NCBI GenBank assembly: GCA_017882785.1
Contig: JADGOV010000019.1
Span: 1-37,067 of the forward strand
Origin: Frankiaceae bacterium
GTDB lineage: Bacteria > Actinomycetota > Actinomycetes > JADGOV01
DNA length: 37,067 bases
Reading direction: 5' to 3'
Part shown: positions 25,305 through 32,381 of the stretch, in pieces
Numbering within the stretch: the first letter of the stretch is position 1
Layout: every line of letters starts with the position of its first letter
Notes under the pieces: model-generated
Told to the model about the DNA's origin: nothing
Seen by the model: only the letters and a program-made list of their open reading frames with translations
Database searches by the model: none
Position numbers and translations under genes: made by a program

Positions 25305-26081
25305 TCAGTCGGGCAACAGCGCCGTCAACGCGCCGAAGATGCCCGGTGCGCTGGCGACGACCAGACCGCCGTGCACGCCTCGGACGGTGGCACCTGCCTC
25401 CCGGGCGATCAGGCCGCCGGCCGCGTAGTCCCAGAGTGATGGCCCGTACTCGTAGTAGCCGTCAAGACGGCCCCCTGCCACCGCGCACAGGTCGAGTGCA
25501 CAGGAGCCGAAGCGCCGGATATCGCGCACCTTCGGCAGCACAGCGGTCAGGATCTCGGCCTGCCGCCGACGGACCGCCGCGTCATAGCTGAACCCCGTTC
25601 CGATCAGCGACTGGCTCAGATCCTCCTGGGCGTTGCAGTGCAGCGGCACCTCCTCGCGGCCCGCGCCGCCGCCCAGGGTGGCGGTGAACAGCGCCCCCGC
25701 GGCGACGTCGAGCACGGCACCGGCCACAACCTTCCCGTCGAGTTCCGCGGCGATGGAGACTGCGTACGCCGGCAGGTTGTAGACGTAGTTGACGGTGCCG
25801 TCGATGGGATCGATCACCCATCGGACCCCGCTGCTCCCGGCGATGCCGGCTCCCTCCTCCCCGAATACGCCATCCTGCGGTCGGGCCGCCAGCAGGGCGC
25901 CCACGATGAGCCGTTCGGCGGCGCCGTCGACCGTGGTCACCACGTCGGTCGGTGTGCTCTTGGTGTCCACGCCCAGGTCCGCCGGCCGTTGCCGCACCAA
26001 TTCCCCCGCCTCACGGGCGGCCCCGCAGGCGAGGGCGAGCAGTGCTGCCGGGGTCACGGGGGACGTCTCGGGGGAAGTCAT
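25305..26081 (-). CDS. suhB: Inositol monophosphatase family protein
   Basis: Mg2+-dependent phosphatase of the inositol monophosphatase fold (258 residues). The metal-site motifs are present: GEEG, DPIDGTVNYV and WDYAAGGLIAREAG. Actinobacteria use such enzymes to make inositol for phosphatidylinositol and mycothiol, though some members act on histidinol phosphate or other sugars; the substrate here is not proven. I start it at ATG 26081, which overlaps the stop of the upstream phosphatase gene as ATGA; the ATG at 26090 adds only three residues. Linkage to sigA is conserved, but in mycobacteria suhB lies on the other side of ppgK and sigA. Confidence 0.92.
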   Translation of the reverse strand: MTSPETSPVTPAALLALACGAAREAGELVRQRPADLGVDTKSTPTDVVTTVDGAAERLIVGALLAARPQDGVFGEEGAGIAGSSGVRWVIDPIDGTVNYVYNLPAYAVSIAAELDGKVVAGAVLDVAAGALFTATLGGGAGREEVPLHCNAQEDLSQSLIGTGFSYDAAVRRRQAEILTAVLPKVRDIRRFGSCALDLCAVAGGRLDGYYEYGPSLWDYAAGGLIAREAGATVRGVHGGLVVASAPGIFGALTALLPD

Positions 26082-26863
26082 GGCAGCCATCCTCTCGGAG
26101 TGGGAGAGCCAGGTGCGGGTTCCCGGGCGCCCGGTGCCTCGCTGGGCCCGCGGGTGGCCACGACGTTGAACCGGGTCAACGAGGCTCCGCCCGGACCGAA
26201 CCGGTAGGAGGTCAGCGAACAGTTGGCGATCTCCGTAGTGTCGCTGAGAGTGAGCACTTCTCGCTCGGTCAGCCCCTCGAGCAGGTACCGGAAGCAGTTG
26301 ACGACGATGTCGTGGGCAAAGACCACCACGTTCTCCCCCGCGTACTCCGCGGCCAGCGTCACCTGGACGCTGCGGAGGCGGAGAAGGACGTCGGTCCAGG
26401 ATTCCCCTCCCGGCGGACGGTGGTAGAACCTGCCCAGCCGGGCTCGCAACTCGGCCTGTTCAGGATGACGCTCGGTGATGCCGCGGCCGGTGAGCCGGTC
26501 CAGGACGCCGAAGTCGCGGTCGCGCAGTCGCTCGTCCAGTCGCACGGGTAGCGCTCCGACCGCGCCGCCGCACTCCGCGAGCGCCAGCAATGCGGTTTGC
26601 TCGGCTCTTGCGTACGGGGAGGACAGCACGGCTGTGGGCTGCTGGGCCTCGTCTACGGTCCGTAGCCAGCGACCGAGGTCCCTCGCCTGCTCGCGGCCGA
26701 GGTCGGAGAGCGCCACGTCCATGTCCCGCTCGGCGACCTCGATGACCGCGGCGCGCCGGTCGTAGGCTCGTTGGCGAGCCACGTTGCCGGCGCTCTCGCC
26801 ATGCCGGATGAGCAGCAACCTGGCTGGGGTGCGGAGGCTAGCTTCGGTTCTGCGGATGCTCAT
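26078..26863 (-). CDS. Histidine phosphatase (phosphoglycerate-mutase-like)
   Basis: A 261-residue member of the histidine phosphatase superfamily. The phosphate-accepting His21 lies in LLLIRHGESAGN, with LSDLGREQARDLG, SSPYARAEQTA, and a C-terminal VVVFAHDIVVNC supplying the second catalytic His; the usual HG is HD here. An extra segment RAYDRRAAVIEVAERDMDV follows the RHGE motif, seen in broad-specificity phosphatases. Substrate unknown. The start overlaps the AlkB-like stop by one base (TGATG), and the stop overlaps the suhB start by four bases, so the three genes are co-translated. Confidence 0.9.
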   Translation of the reverse strand: MSIRRTEASLRTPARLLLIRHGESAGNVARQRAYDRRAAVIEVAERDMDVALSDLGREQARDLGRWLRTVDEAQQPTAVLSSPYARAEQTALLALAECGGAVGALPVRLDERLRDRDFGVLDRLTGRGITERHPEQAELRARLGRFYHRPPGGESWTDVLLRLRSVQVTLAAEYAGENVVVFAHDIVVNCFRYLLEGLTEREVLTLSDTTEIANCSLTSYRFGPGGASLTRFNVVATRGPSEAPGAREPAPGSPTPRGWLP

Positions 26864-27534
26864 CAGGCATGTCCCGGTCGGGTCGATGTCGGCTCACGCA
26901 GCCATCTCTCCCCCGGAGCCGGCCGGGAGTGCCGAATCGTCACCGACATCCGAGGCCCGACGACACCGGCCTGCTTCGGCACAGCGTGCTCCCACTCCGA
27001 CTGGCACGCTCCGCCCATCACGACGAGGTCGCCGTGGCCGGGCCGCAGTTCGTGGGCGATGCGGCCGCTTCCGGTCGGGCGGAGCACGAAACGACGCCGG
27101 GCCCCTAGCGACACCGTTGCGACCAGCGGCGCCGTCATCACCGTACGGGTGCGATCGCCGTGCCAGGCGACCGAATCGCTGCCGTCCCGGTAGAGGTTCA
27201 CCCAGATCCGGTCGAAGTCCACGGTGTACCGTGCCGAGAGCGGTTCCGCCAACGCCGCCAGCGGCTCGGGCAGGCCACCAAGCTCCGTGGACCAGCCGGC
27301 GGTGAGCCGCGGCTCCGCAACGGTCCGCTCATACATCCACACCTGCCGCTGCTGCCAACTCCCCGCGTCGAGCAGCTGCGCGAACAGGGCATCGGACCCG
27401 GCCAACCAGCCCGGCGCGTAGTCCACCCAGGAACGGTCGTCGAGATCGATGCGGCGCAGGTCGGCGAAGGAGACGTCGGCACTCGGCGGCCCGCCGTCGA
27501 AGAGCGACCCCTGCCAGGCCAGATCGGGACTCAT
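26863..27534 (-). CDS. AlkB-like 2-oxoglutarate/Fe(II) dioxygenase
   Basis: Probable oxidative demethylase that repairs alkylated bases in DNA or RNA, using Fe(II), 2-oxoglutarate and oxygen. In 223 residues the iron ligands are visible as WHGDRT (His125, Asp127) and the distal His183 in SEWEHAVPK; the 2-oxoglutarate-binding arginines lie in RMSVTIRHSRP (Arg195, Arg201). NLYRDGSDSVAWHGD is typical of AlkB/ABH2-like proteins. No clear Shine-Dalgarno precedes ATG 27534. The downstream phosphatase gene overlaps by one base. Repair activity is inferred from the family. Confidence 0.92.
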   Translation of the reverse strand: MSPDLAWQGSLFDGGPPSADVSFADLRRIDLDDRSWVDYAPGWLAGSDALFAQLLDAGSWQQRQVWMYERTVAEPRLTAGWSTELGGLPEPLAALAEPLSARYTVDFDRIWVNLYRDGSDSVAWHGDRTRTVMTAPLVATVSLGARRRFVLRPTGSGRIAHELRPGHGDLVVMGGACQSEWEHAVPKQAGVVGPRMSVTIRHSRPAPGERWLREPTSTRPGHA

Positions 27535-27636
27535 GGCACGCCGGAGGCCCTCCCGCGTGCATCCACGGCACGACGCGGCATGAAACCACGGTACGACCTG
27601 ACCGCGAGCAGCCCGACAGCGAACGGAATCCGCGAC

Positions 27637-28419
27637 TCAGGCGGTGGCCGCCCAGCGCTCGCCGATCCGGTCCAGTCGCAGCGGGAAGCCGAAGGTCGCC
27701 GAGAGCATCGCCGGGGTGAGGATCGTGTCGATCGGCCCGCTGCCGACGACGGCGCCGGCCCGAAGGAGCAACGCCGAGGTGAACCCGGCCGGTATCTCCT
27801 CGACCCGATGCGTGACCAGGACCAGCGCCGGCGCATCCGGCTGGGCAGCGAGCCGGCGGAGGAAGCGCAGGAGGGCCTCCCGAGCACCGAGGTCAAGGCC
27901 CGCCGCAGGCTCGTCGAGCAGCAGGATCTCCGGATCGGTCATCAGCGCCCGAGCGATCGTCACCCGCTTGCGCTCACCTTCGGACAGCCGGCCGAAAGGA
28001 CGGTCGGCCAGCAGGCGGCACCCCAGCTGGCCGAGCAACTGCCGCGCCCGCTGCTCATCCGCGTCCTCAACGCGCAGTCGGCCCAGCCGGAACAGCCCGT
28101 AGGCGGCGGAGAGGACGACGTCGAGGACGCGCTCGTGCGGCGGCAGCCGCTCCGCGACCGCAGCGCTCGCCAGCCCCACCCGGCTGCGCAGCTCGGCCGG
28201 GTCGGCGTCCGACACCCGCTCCCCCAAGACGCGCACAACCCCCGCCGAGGATGAAAGCGTTGCGGCCGCAACCTGCAGCAGTGTCGTCTTGCCGGCTCCG
28301 TTGGGGCCCAACACTGCCCACCGTTCACCTTTGTGGACGGACCAGTCCACACCGCGCAGCAGCGGCCGCCCGCCGCCCATGACGAGCACACCGCGCAGGC
28401 TCAGCAGCTCCTCGCTCAC
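27637..28419 (-). CDS. ABC transporter ATP-binding protein (no adjacent permease)
   Basis: A 260-residue ABC ATPase with Walker A GPNGAGKTT, signature LSEGERKR, Walker B ILLLDEPAAGLD and switch His in LVTHR. No permease or binding-protein gene flanks it, so its partner is elsewhere or it acts without a membrane subunit. The sequence resembles stand-alone actinobacterial ABC ATPases placed in the iron/molybdate-type group. Start GTG 28419 lies inside an 11-base tandem repeat that also offers GTG in the two other frames. The AlkB-like gene begins 102 bases downstream on the same strand. Confidence 0.9.
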   Translation of the reverse strand: MSEELLSLRGVLVMGGGRPLLRGVDWSVHKGERWAVLGPNGAGKTTLLQVAAATLSSSAGVVRVLGERVSDADPAELRSRVGLASAAVAERLPPHERVLDVVLSAAYGLFRLGRLRVEDADEQRARQLLGQLGCRLLADRPFGRLSEGERKRVTIARALMTDPEILLLDEPAAGLDLGAREALLRFLRRLAAQPDAPALVLVTHRVEEIPAGFTSALLLRAGAVVGSGPIDTILTPAMLSATFGFPLRLDRIGERWAATA

Positions 28420-28446
28420 TTGTCGCTCACTTGTGGCTCACCTGTC
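28414..28446. repeat. Three tandem 11-bp units spanning a start codon
   Basis: Units GCTCACTTGTC (28414-28424), GCTCACTTGTG (28425-28435) and GCTCACCTGTC (28436-28446). On the minus strand each unit carries GTGAGC, and the first contains the GTG start of the ABC ATPase. Because 11 is not a multiple of 3, each copy puts a GTG in a different frame. Confidence 0.85.
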
Positions 28447-28583
28447 GCACGCTACCGACGCCGCGGCCCGCGAGCGGGAGGCGCGCCAGATCAACGCCGA
28501 CCACGCTGGTCAGTCGGCGGGCTCCCGCCTGAGATCCGGCGCGTTTCTCGACGAAAGTGCCCTTCCGGCGACACAATTGCGCC

Positions 28584-29195
28584 ATGACGTCGGTGCCGCA
28601 GGCCGGACAGCGAGATCCGGGCCGCGCGACCCCTGGCGCCCGGGGGTTCTCCGCGGGACCGGCGTCGGGGGCACCGTCCAACCAGAACCGGCAGCCGCAC
28701 AGGTTGCTCGACAAGCTCGTCGTCGACCAGCTTCTCGTGACCCTCAGGGCGATGTATCCCGCCGCGGTTCCGCAGACCTACATCGCGCGGTGGTGGGACG
28801 GCGTCGCCCTGGTGCCCGCCCTGCTCGTCGAGGTGGAGGGTCGACGGGTGCGCGTGGTGACCGGACCCGACGGCAGAGTGCTCCTGCTCCCGCGTTCCTC
28901 GTGGGCCGCCCGGCGTCGCCTGCATCGCGCCCGCCGAGCCGTCACCGGCAACGGGCACGTCGACCGCCCCCATGTGGCGGTCACTCCGGGCGGCTTGCCA
29001 CGGACGCCATTGGTCTACGAGGTGACTGACAAGCGTCCCCGTGTCCCGAGATCCGGACGGCCCGGGCCACGAGTGCCTGTACGGGTCGGGGACGCCATCG
29101 ACTACCGGGCGTGCAGCCACGTCGGGTGTGGGGCGGTTGTCGCGTTGCCGGCCACCGGGCCCGATCCGCCCTGTCCGCGCTGCGGCCGTCGGTAG
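28584..29195 (+). CDS. Unknown protein with C-terminal zinc ribbon
   Basis: I do not recognise a named family. From ATG 28584 (MTSVPQAGQRDPGRATPG) the protein has 203 residues. A CACAAT box ends 6 bases upstream of this ATG, supporting it over the ATG at 28557. The first 40 residues are disordered; the middle has a helix (LLDKLVVDQLLVTLRAMYP), an aromatic segment YIARWWDGVALVPALLVEVE and basic helices (SSWAARRRLHRARRAVTG); the end has CSHVGCG and CPRCGRR, a zinc ribbon. The basic character and zinc ribbon suggest nucleic-acid contact, as inference. It converges on the gene at 29213. Confidence 0.7.
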   Translation: MTSVPQAGQRDPGRATPGARGFSAGPASGAPSNQNRQPHRLLDKLVVDQLLVTLRAMYPAAVPQTYIARWWDGVALVPALLVEVEGRRVRVVTGPDGRVLLLPRSSWAARRRLHRARRAVTGNGHVDRPHVAVTPGGLPRTPLVYEVTDKRPRVPRSGRPGPRVPVRVGDAIDYRACSHVGCGAVVALPATGPDPPCPRCGRR

Positions 29196-29212
29196 CTGCC
29201 AGCCGGGCTCCT

Positions 29213-29635
29213 TCACCCGGTTGATGCACCCCTGACGAGCGGCACATCCAGATCGCGCAGCGCGAGCATCAACGCCTCCGGCTCGCGCAAGGTGACCGTG
29301 GCGTTGGGGTGCGGTAGCAAGCCGAAGGGAGCCACCGCCGAGACCGGTTCCCGGAAGCCGAGACATGCGCCTCGCCGTGCGGTGGTGCCAAAGGTCACCC
29401 CGCGGTCGTGCAGCGAGAGGCGGACGCCGACCGACCGGTACCACCGAAAGGGCCCGATGAGCTCAGCCTGGGCAATGTTCCCGGTCGGCGTCTGTAACGA
29501 CCACGCCCCGAAGCGCACCTCGAAGCAGCCGTCACGAAGGTAGGCGGCGGTGGTGGACGGCGTGATGCCGGCCAGCGCCAGCGGCACCCGGAAGCGGGGG
29601 TCGAAGTCGAAGTCGAAGCGCGACAGGGCGACCAT
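29213..29635 (-). CDS. Conserved actinobacterial protein of unknown function
   Basis: A 140-residue protein from ATG 29635 (MVALSRFDFDFDPRFRVPLA). The pattern of short beta strands, FEVRFGAWSLQTPTGNI, IGPFRWYRSVGVRLSLHDRG and VTFGTTARRGACLGFREPVSAV, is one I have seen in uncharacterised actinobacterial proteins, but no function is known to me. GTG 29674 and ATG 29647 are alternative starts; the first would overlap the stop of the upstream deiminase gene. A GAAGTC run encodes the FDFDFD stretch. Confidence 0.75.
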   Translation of the reverse strand: MVALSRFDFDFDPRFRVPLALAGITPSTTAAYLRDGCFEVRFGAWSLQTPTGNIAQAELIGPFRWYRSVGVRLSLHDRGVTFGTTARRGACLGFREPVSAVAPFGLLPHPNATVTLREPEALMLALRDLDVPLVRGASTG

Positions 29636-29664
29636 GCCCGATAGCATGCCTCCCGCCGTGCCGG

Positions 29665-31023
29665 TCAGCTCCACAGGGGGCGGATCGCCTCGGCCAGCGC
29701 TCGACCCACCTGGTGCAGACGACGGCTCTCTCCGTCACTCACGATCGTCAGCCCGCCGACCACGACGTTGGTCACGTCGGCAGCACCGGCCGCGAAGGTG
29801 GCCATCGCCATCGCCGTCCCCGGGTCGGCCCCGGCCGTCCGTACGCTGTCCATCCGGATGGTGGCGAAATCCGCCAGCGCCCCGGGCACGAGGCGGCCGG
29901 CCTCGGGCCAGCCCAGCGCATCGGCGCCGCCGGCGGTGGCCGCGGTGAGCAGCACGCTCGCGGGATGCGTTCCGCGTCGCAGGGACGCGAGCCGCTCGTC
30001 GAGTTCGACCGCGCGCGCCTCCTCCAACAGGTCGATGGCCGCGTGACTGTCGCTGCCCAGACACAGTGCTGACCCGGCGGCACGCAGTGCGGCAGAGGGC
30101 CCGATACCGTCGGCCAGGTCCCGCTCTGTCGTCGGGCACAGGCAGACCGCAGTCGCGCTGGAGCCGAGGAGACAGACGTCGGCGGCGCTGAGGTGGGTGG
30201 CGTGGACGGCCGTGGTCCGCCCGCCAAGGACGCCGTGCTCTGCGCACAACGCGGCGGGCGTACGGCCCGTGGCCGCCAGACATGCCGCGTTCTCCGCGGG
30301 TTGTTCGGAAAGGTGCAGGTGCAGCGGCCCGGCCAGGCCGGTGGCGACGGCGCTTACCTCGGCGAGCCCGTCGGCCGGCACGGCGCGGACCGAGTGGATG
30401 GCCGCCCCGACCCGCGCGGTCATCGGCGCGATCCCGCGAGCCGCCGCGGGTAAGCCGGCCACGCGCGCCGCCCAACCGGCCACGTCGCCGTCCCCGAACC
30501 GCAGCTGCGGACCACTCAGGGCCGATCCCTCGACGTCGGCCTGCAGGTAACAGGTGTCGAGCAAGCTGATTCGAATGCCTGCTTCGGCGGCAGCGGCCAC
30601 CAGCGCAACGCCCATCGCGTTGGCGTCGTCGTAGCCAACCCCGCCGGGGGCGTGGTGCAGGTAGTGGAACTCCCCCACGGTGGTGATGCCGGCCAGCGCC
30701 ATCTCCGCGTACACCGCCCGGGCCAGGGCGAGGTAGCTGTCCGGACGGAGTTGGTCGGCCACGGCGTACATCTGTCGGCGCCACGCCCAGAAGTCTCCGG
30801 CCCCGTAGTGCGTGTGCCCGCGCAACGCTCGGTGGAAGGCGTGGGAGTGCGCGTTGACGAGCCCGGGGATCGTCAAGCCGGGCAGTCGGACGGCGTCCGC
30901 TGGTGGCTGGCTGCCCGGTGTCACCCGGAGGAACCGGTCGGCCTCGACCTCGAGGAGCACCTGCTCAGCAACGGTGTCGCCGCCCAGCCAGGCCAGCTCG
31001 GCATGCCAGCGCTTCACCGGCAC
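29665..31023 (-). CDS. hutF: Formimidoylglutamate deiminase
   Basis: Metal-dependent amidohydrolase converting N-formimidoyl-L-glutamate to N-formyl-L-glutamate and ammonia in the five-step histidine degradation route. The 452 residues match the family length. Metal and catalytic motifs are GLVNAHSHAFHRALRGHTHYG, HLHLSEQPAENA, AVHATHLS and GSDSHAAIDLLEEAR. Start GTG 31023 has GAGGAG about 5 bases upstream and overlaps the end of the upstream amidohydrolase gene by ten bases. HutF needs a deformylase to finish the pathway, and the adjacent M20 enzyme is the likely candidate. Other hut genes are not in the window. Confidence 0.9.
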   Translation of the reverse strand: MPVKRWHAELAWLGGDTVAEQVLLEVEADRFLRVTPGSQPPADAVRLPGLTIPGLVNAHSHAFHRALRGHTHYGAGDFWAWRRQMYAVADQLRPDSYLALARAVYAEMALAGITTVGEFHYLHHAPGGVGYDDANAMGVALVAAAAEAGIRISLLDTCYLQADVEGSALSGPQLRFGDGDVAGWAARVAGLPAAARGIAPMTARVGAAIHSVRAVPADGLAEVSAVATGLAGPLHLHLSEQPAENAACLAATGRTPAALCAEHGVLGGRTTAVHATHLSAADVCLLGSSATAVCLCPTTERDLADGIGPSAALRAAGSALCLGSDSHAAIDLLEEARAVELDERLASLRRGTHPASVLLTAATAGGADALGWPEAGRLVPGALADFATIRMDSVRTAGADPGTAMAMATFAAGAADVTNVVVGGLTIVSDGESRRLHQVGRALAEAIRPLWS

Positions 31024-32285
31024 GCCAACTCCTCGAGGACGTCGGCGAGCACCTCGACCACAGTGAGGCAGTCCTCGTCGCTGGCGTACTCGGCAGGGGT
31101 GTGGCTGGCGCCGGTGGGATTGCGGACGAACAGCATGCCGGTCGGCACCGAAGCGGCCAGCGCTCCCGCGTCGTGGCCGGCGGCAGTGGCCAACCGGGGT
31201 GCGGGCAACCCCCCGGCGCCGAGCACTCCGGCCAGCCGGTCAGCCAGCTCGCGGTCGAAACTGACGGCCGGGGTCAGCGATTCCGAAACGACGTCGGCGT
31301 CCACACCGTGCTCCGTGGCCGCCGTCCGGACCTCGGACGTCCACTCCGCGACCATCCGCGCCAGTGCCCCTTCGTCGGCCGCGCGGGCGTCCAGCCATCC
31401 GGTCGCGGCGGCGGGGATGCTGTTGGTGCCGTTCGGCTCGAGCGTGATCCGACCGACGGTGGCCACCCCGCCCTCCCCCGTGGCCAGCCGTCGCGCCGCC
31501 TGGATCGCCACGGCCAACGGCAGCGTCGGGTCACGACGGTCCGCTAGCCGGGTCGTGCCGGCATGGTTGCCTTCGCCCGTGAGGCGCAGCCGCCACCGCC
31601 CGTGCGGCCAGATACCGGTCGCGACCCCCACCGGGGCGTCGAGGTCGACCAGGCCGCGCCCCTGCTCGACGTGCACCTCGACGTAGGCCGCGAGCCGCGC
31701 CAGCCGGTCCGGATCCGGTCCGGGGTCCACCCCGAAGGGGGCAACCGCCTCGATGAGCGGGACATCCTGCGCGTCGCGGAAGTCCCGCGCGTACTCCGGT
31801 TGCAGCACCCCGGCGGCGAGTCGGCTGCCGAATGTGGCGAGCCCGAAGCGGCCGCCCTCCTCATCGGCGAAGGCGGCCACCTGCACGCGCAGGCGGGGTC
31901 GGAGGCGTCGCTGCTGGAGGCGGCGGACCGCGAGCAACCCGCAGATCACGCCCAGCGCGCCGTCGTACGCACCGCCGTTGCGCACCGTGTCCAGGTGGCT
32001 GCCGGTGCCCACCGCCGACGGTCCGGCCTGGCGCTCGCCGGAGGCGTCGCCACCGGGCCAGGTCGCCCACAGGTTCCCGTTGCGGTCGGTCTCCACGCCC
32101 ATGCCGGACGCCTCAGCCTCCCGGGTGAACCATTCGCGGGCAGCTCGGTCCTGCGGGGTCCAGGCGAACCGCGTCCATCCCCCCGCCTGGTCACCTCCGA
32201 TGGCAGCCAGGCCGTCGTGCAGGCTGCGGAATTCGGCGCGGCGGGCCAGCGCGGACTCGCCGGGAGGTATGGTCATGGCTGTCAT
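31014..32285 (-). CDS. M20-family amidohydrolase (allantoate amidohydrolase-like)
   Basis: Zinc amidohydrolase (423 residues) of the allantoate/N-carbamoyl-amino-acid hydrolase branch. The two-metal site is visible: GSHLDTV (His), GGAYDGALG (bridging Asp), FADEEGGRFG (Glu pair), YVEVHVEQG (His) and the C-terminal GASHTPAE (His). The lid-domain motif GEGNHAGTTRL carries the substrate-binding His and Arg. Databases usually call it allantoate amidohydrolase, but overlap with hutF suggests it removes formate from N-formylglutamate in place of HutG; that is inference. Start is ATG 32285 or ATG 32276. It diverges from the aminopeptidase gene. Confidence 0.88.
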   Translation of the reverse strand: MTAMTIPPGESALARRAEFRSLHDGLAAIGGDQAGGWTRFAWTPQDRAAREWFTREAEASGMGVETDRNGNLWATWPGGDASGERQAGPSAVGTGSHLDTVRNGGAYDGALGVICGLLAVRRLQQRRLRPRLRVQVAAFADEEGGRFGLATFGSRLAAGVLQPEYARDFRDAQDVPLIEAVAPFGVDPGPDPDRLARLAAYVEVHVEQGRGLVDLDAPVGVATGIWPHGRWRLRLTGEGNHAGTTRLADRRDPTLPLAVAIQAARRLATGEGGVATVGRITLEPNGTNSIPAAATGWLDARAADEGALARMVAEWTSEVRTAATEHGVDADVVSESLTPAVSFDRELADRLAGVLGAGGLPAPRLATAAGHDAGALAASVPTGMLFVRNPTGASHTPAEYASDEDCLTVVEVLADVLEELACR

Positions 32286-32293
32286 TCAAGTCT

Positions 32294-32333
32294 CTCGCGG
32301 TGGCTCGTGAGGGCTCGCGCTGGCTCGTGAGGG
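32294..32333. repeat. 20-bp tandem duplication in a divergent intergenic region
   Basis: Unit CTCGCGGTGGCTCGTGAGGG at 32294-32313 is repeated at 32314-32333 with a single change (G to C at position 7). It lies between the divergent M20 amidohydrolase and Xaa-Pro aminopeptidase genes, 36 to 75 bases upstream of the predicted -10 box of the latter, where it could act as paired operator sites. Confidence 0.8.
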
Positions 32334-32368
32334 GTTTGCGGCGGCTCCGGCGTGGTGGCTGCCCGGCG

Positions 32369-32381
32369 TACGCTTCGACAA
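32369..32381 (+). promoter_or_regulatory. Predicted leaderless promoter -10 box for the aminopeptidase
   Basis: TACGCT at 32369-32374 is followed by exactly six bases (TCGACA) and the ATG at 32381. No Shine-Dalgarno is seen. In actinobacteria TANNNT at this distance usually marks transcription starting at the first base of the start codon. Confidence 0.65.

Noticed and set aside
29600-29622. GAAGTC triplet-pair repeat as a regulatory repeat
   Set aside because: It is inside a coding region and simply encodes the Phe-Asp run of the conserved protein at 29213-29635.
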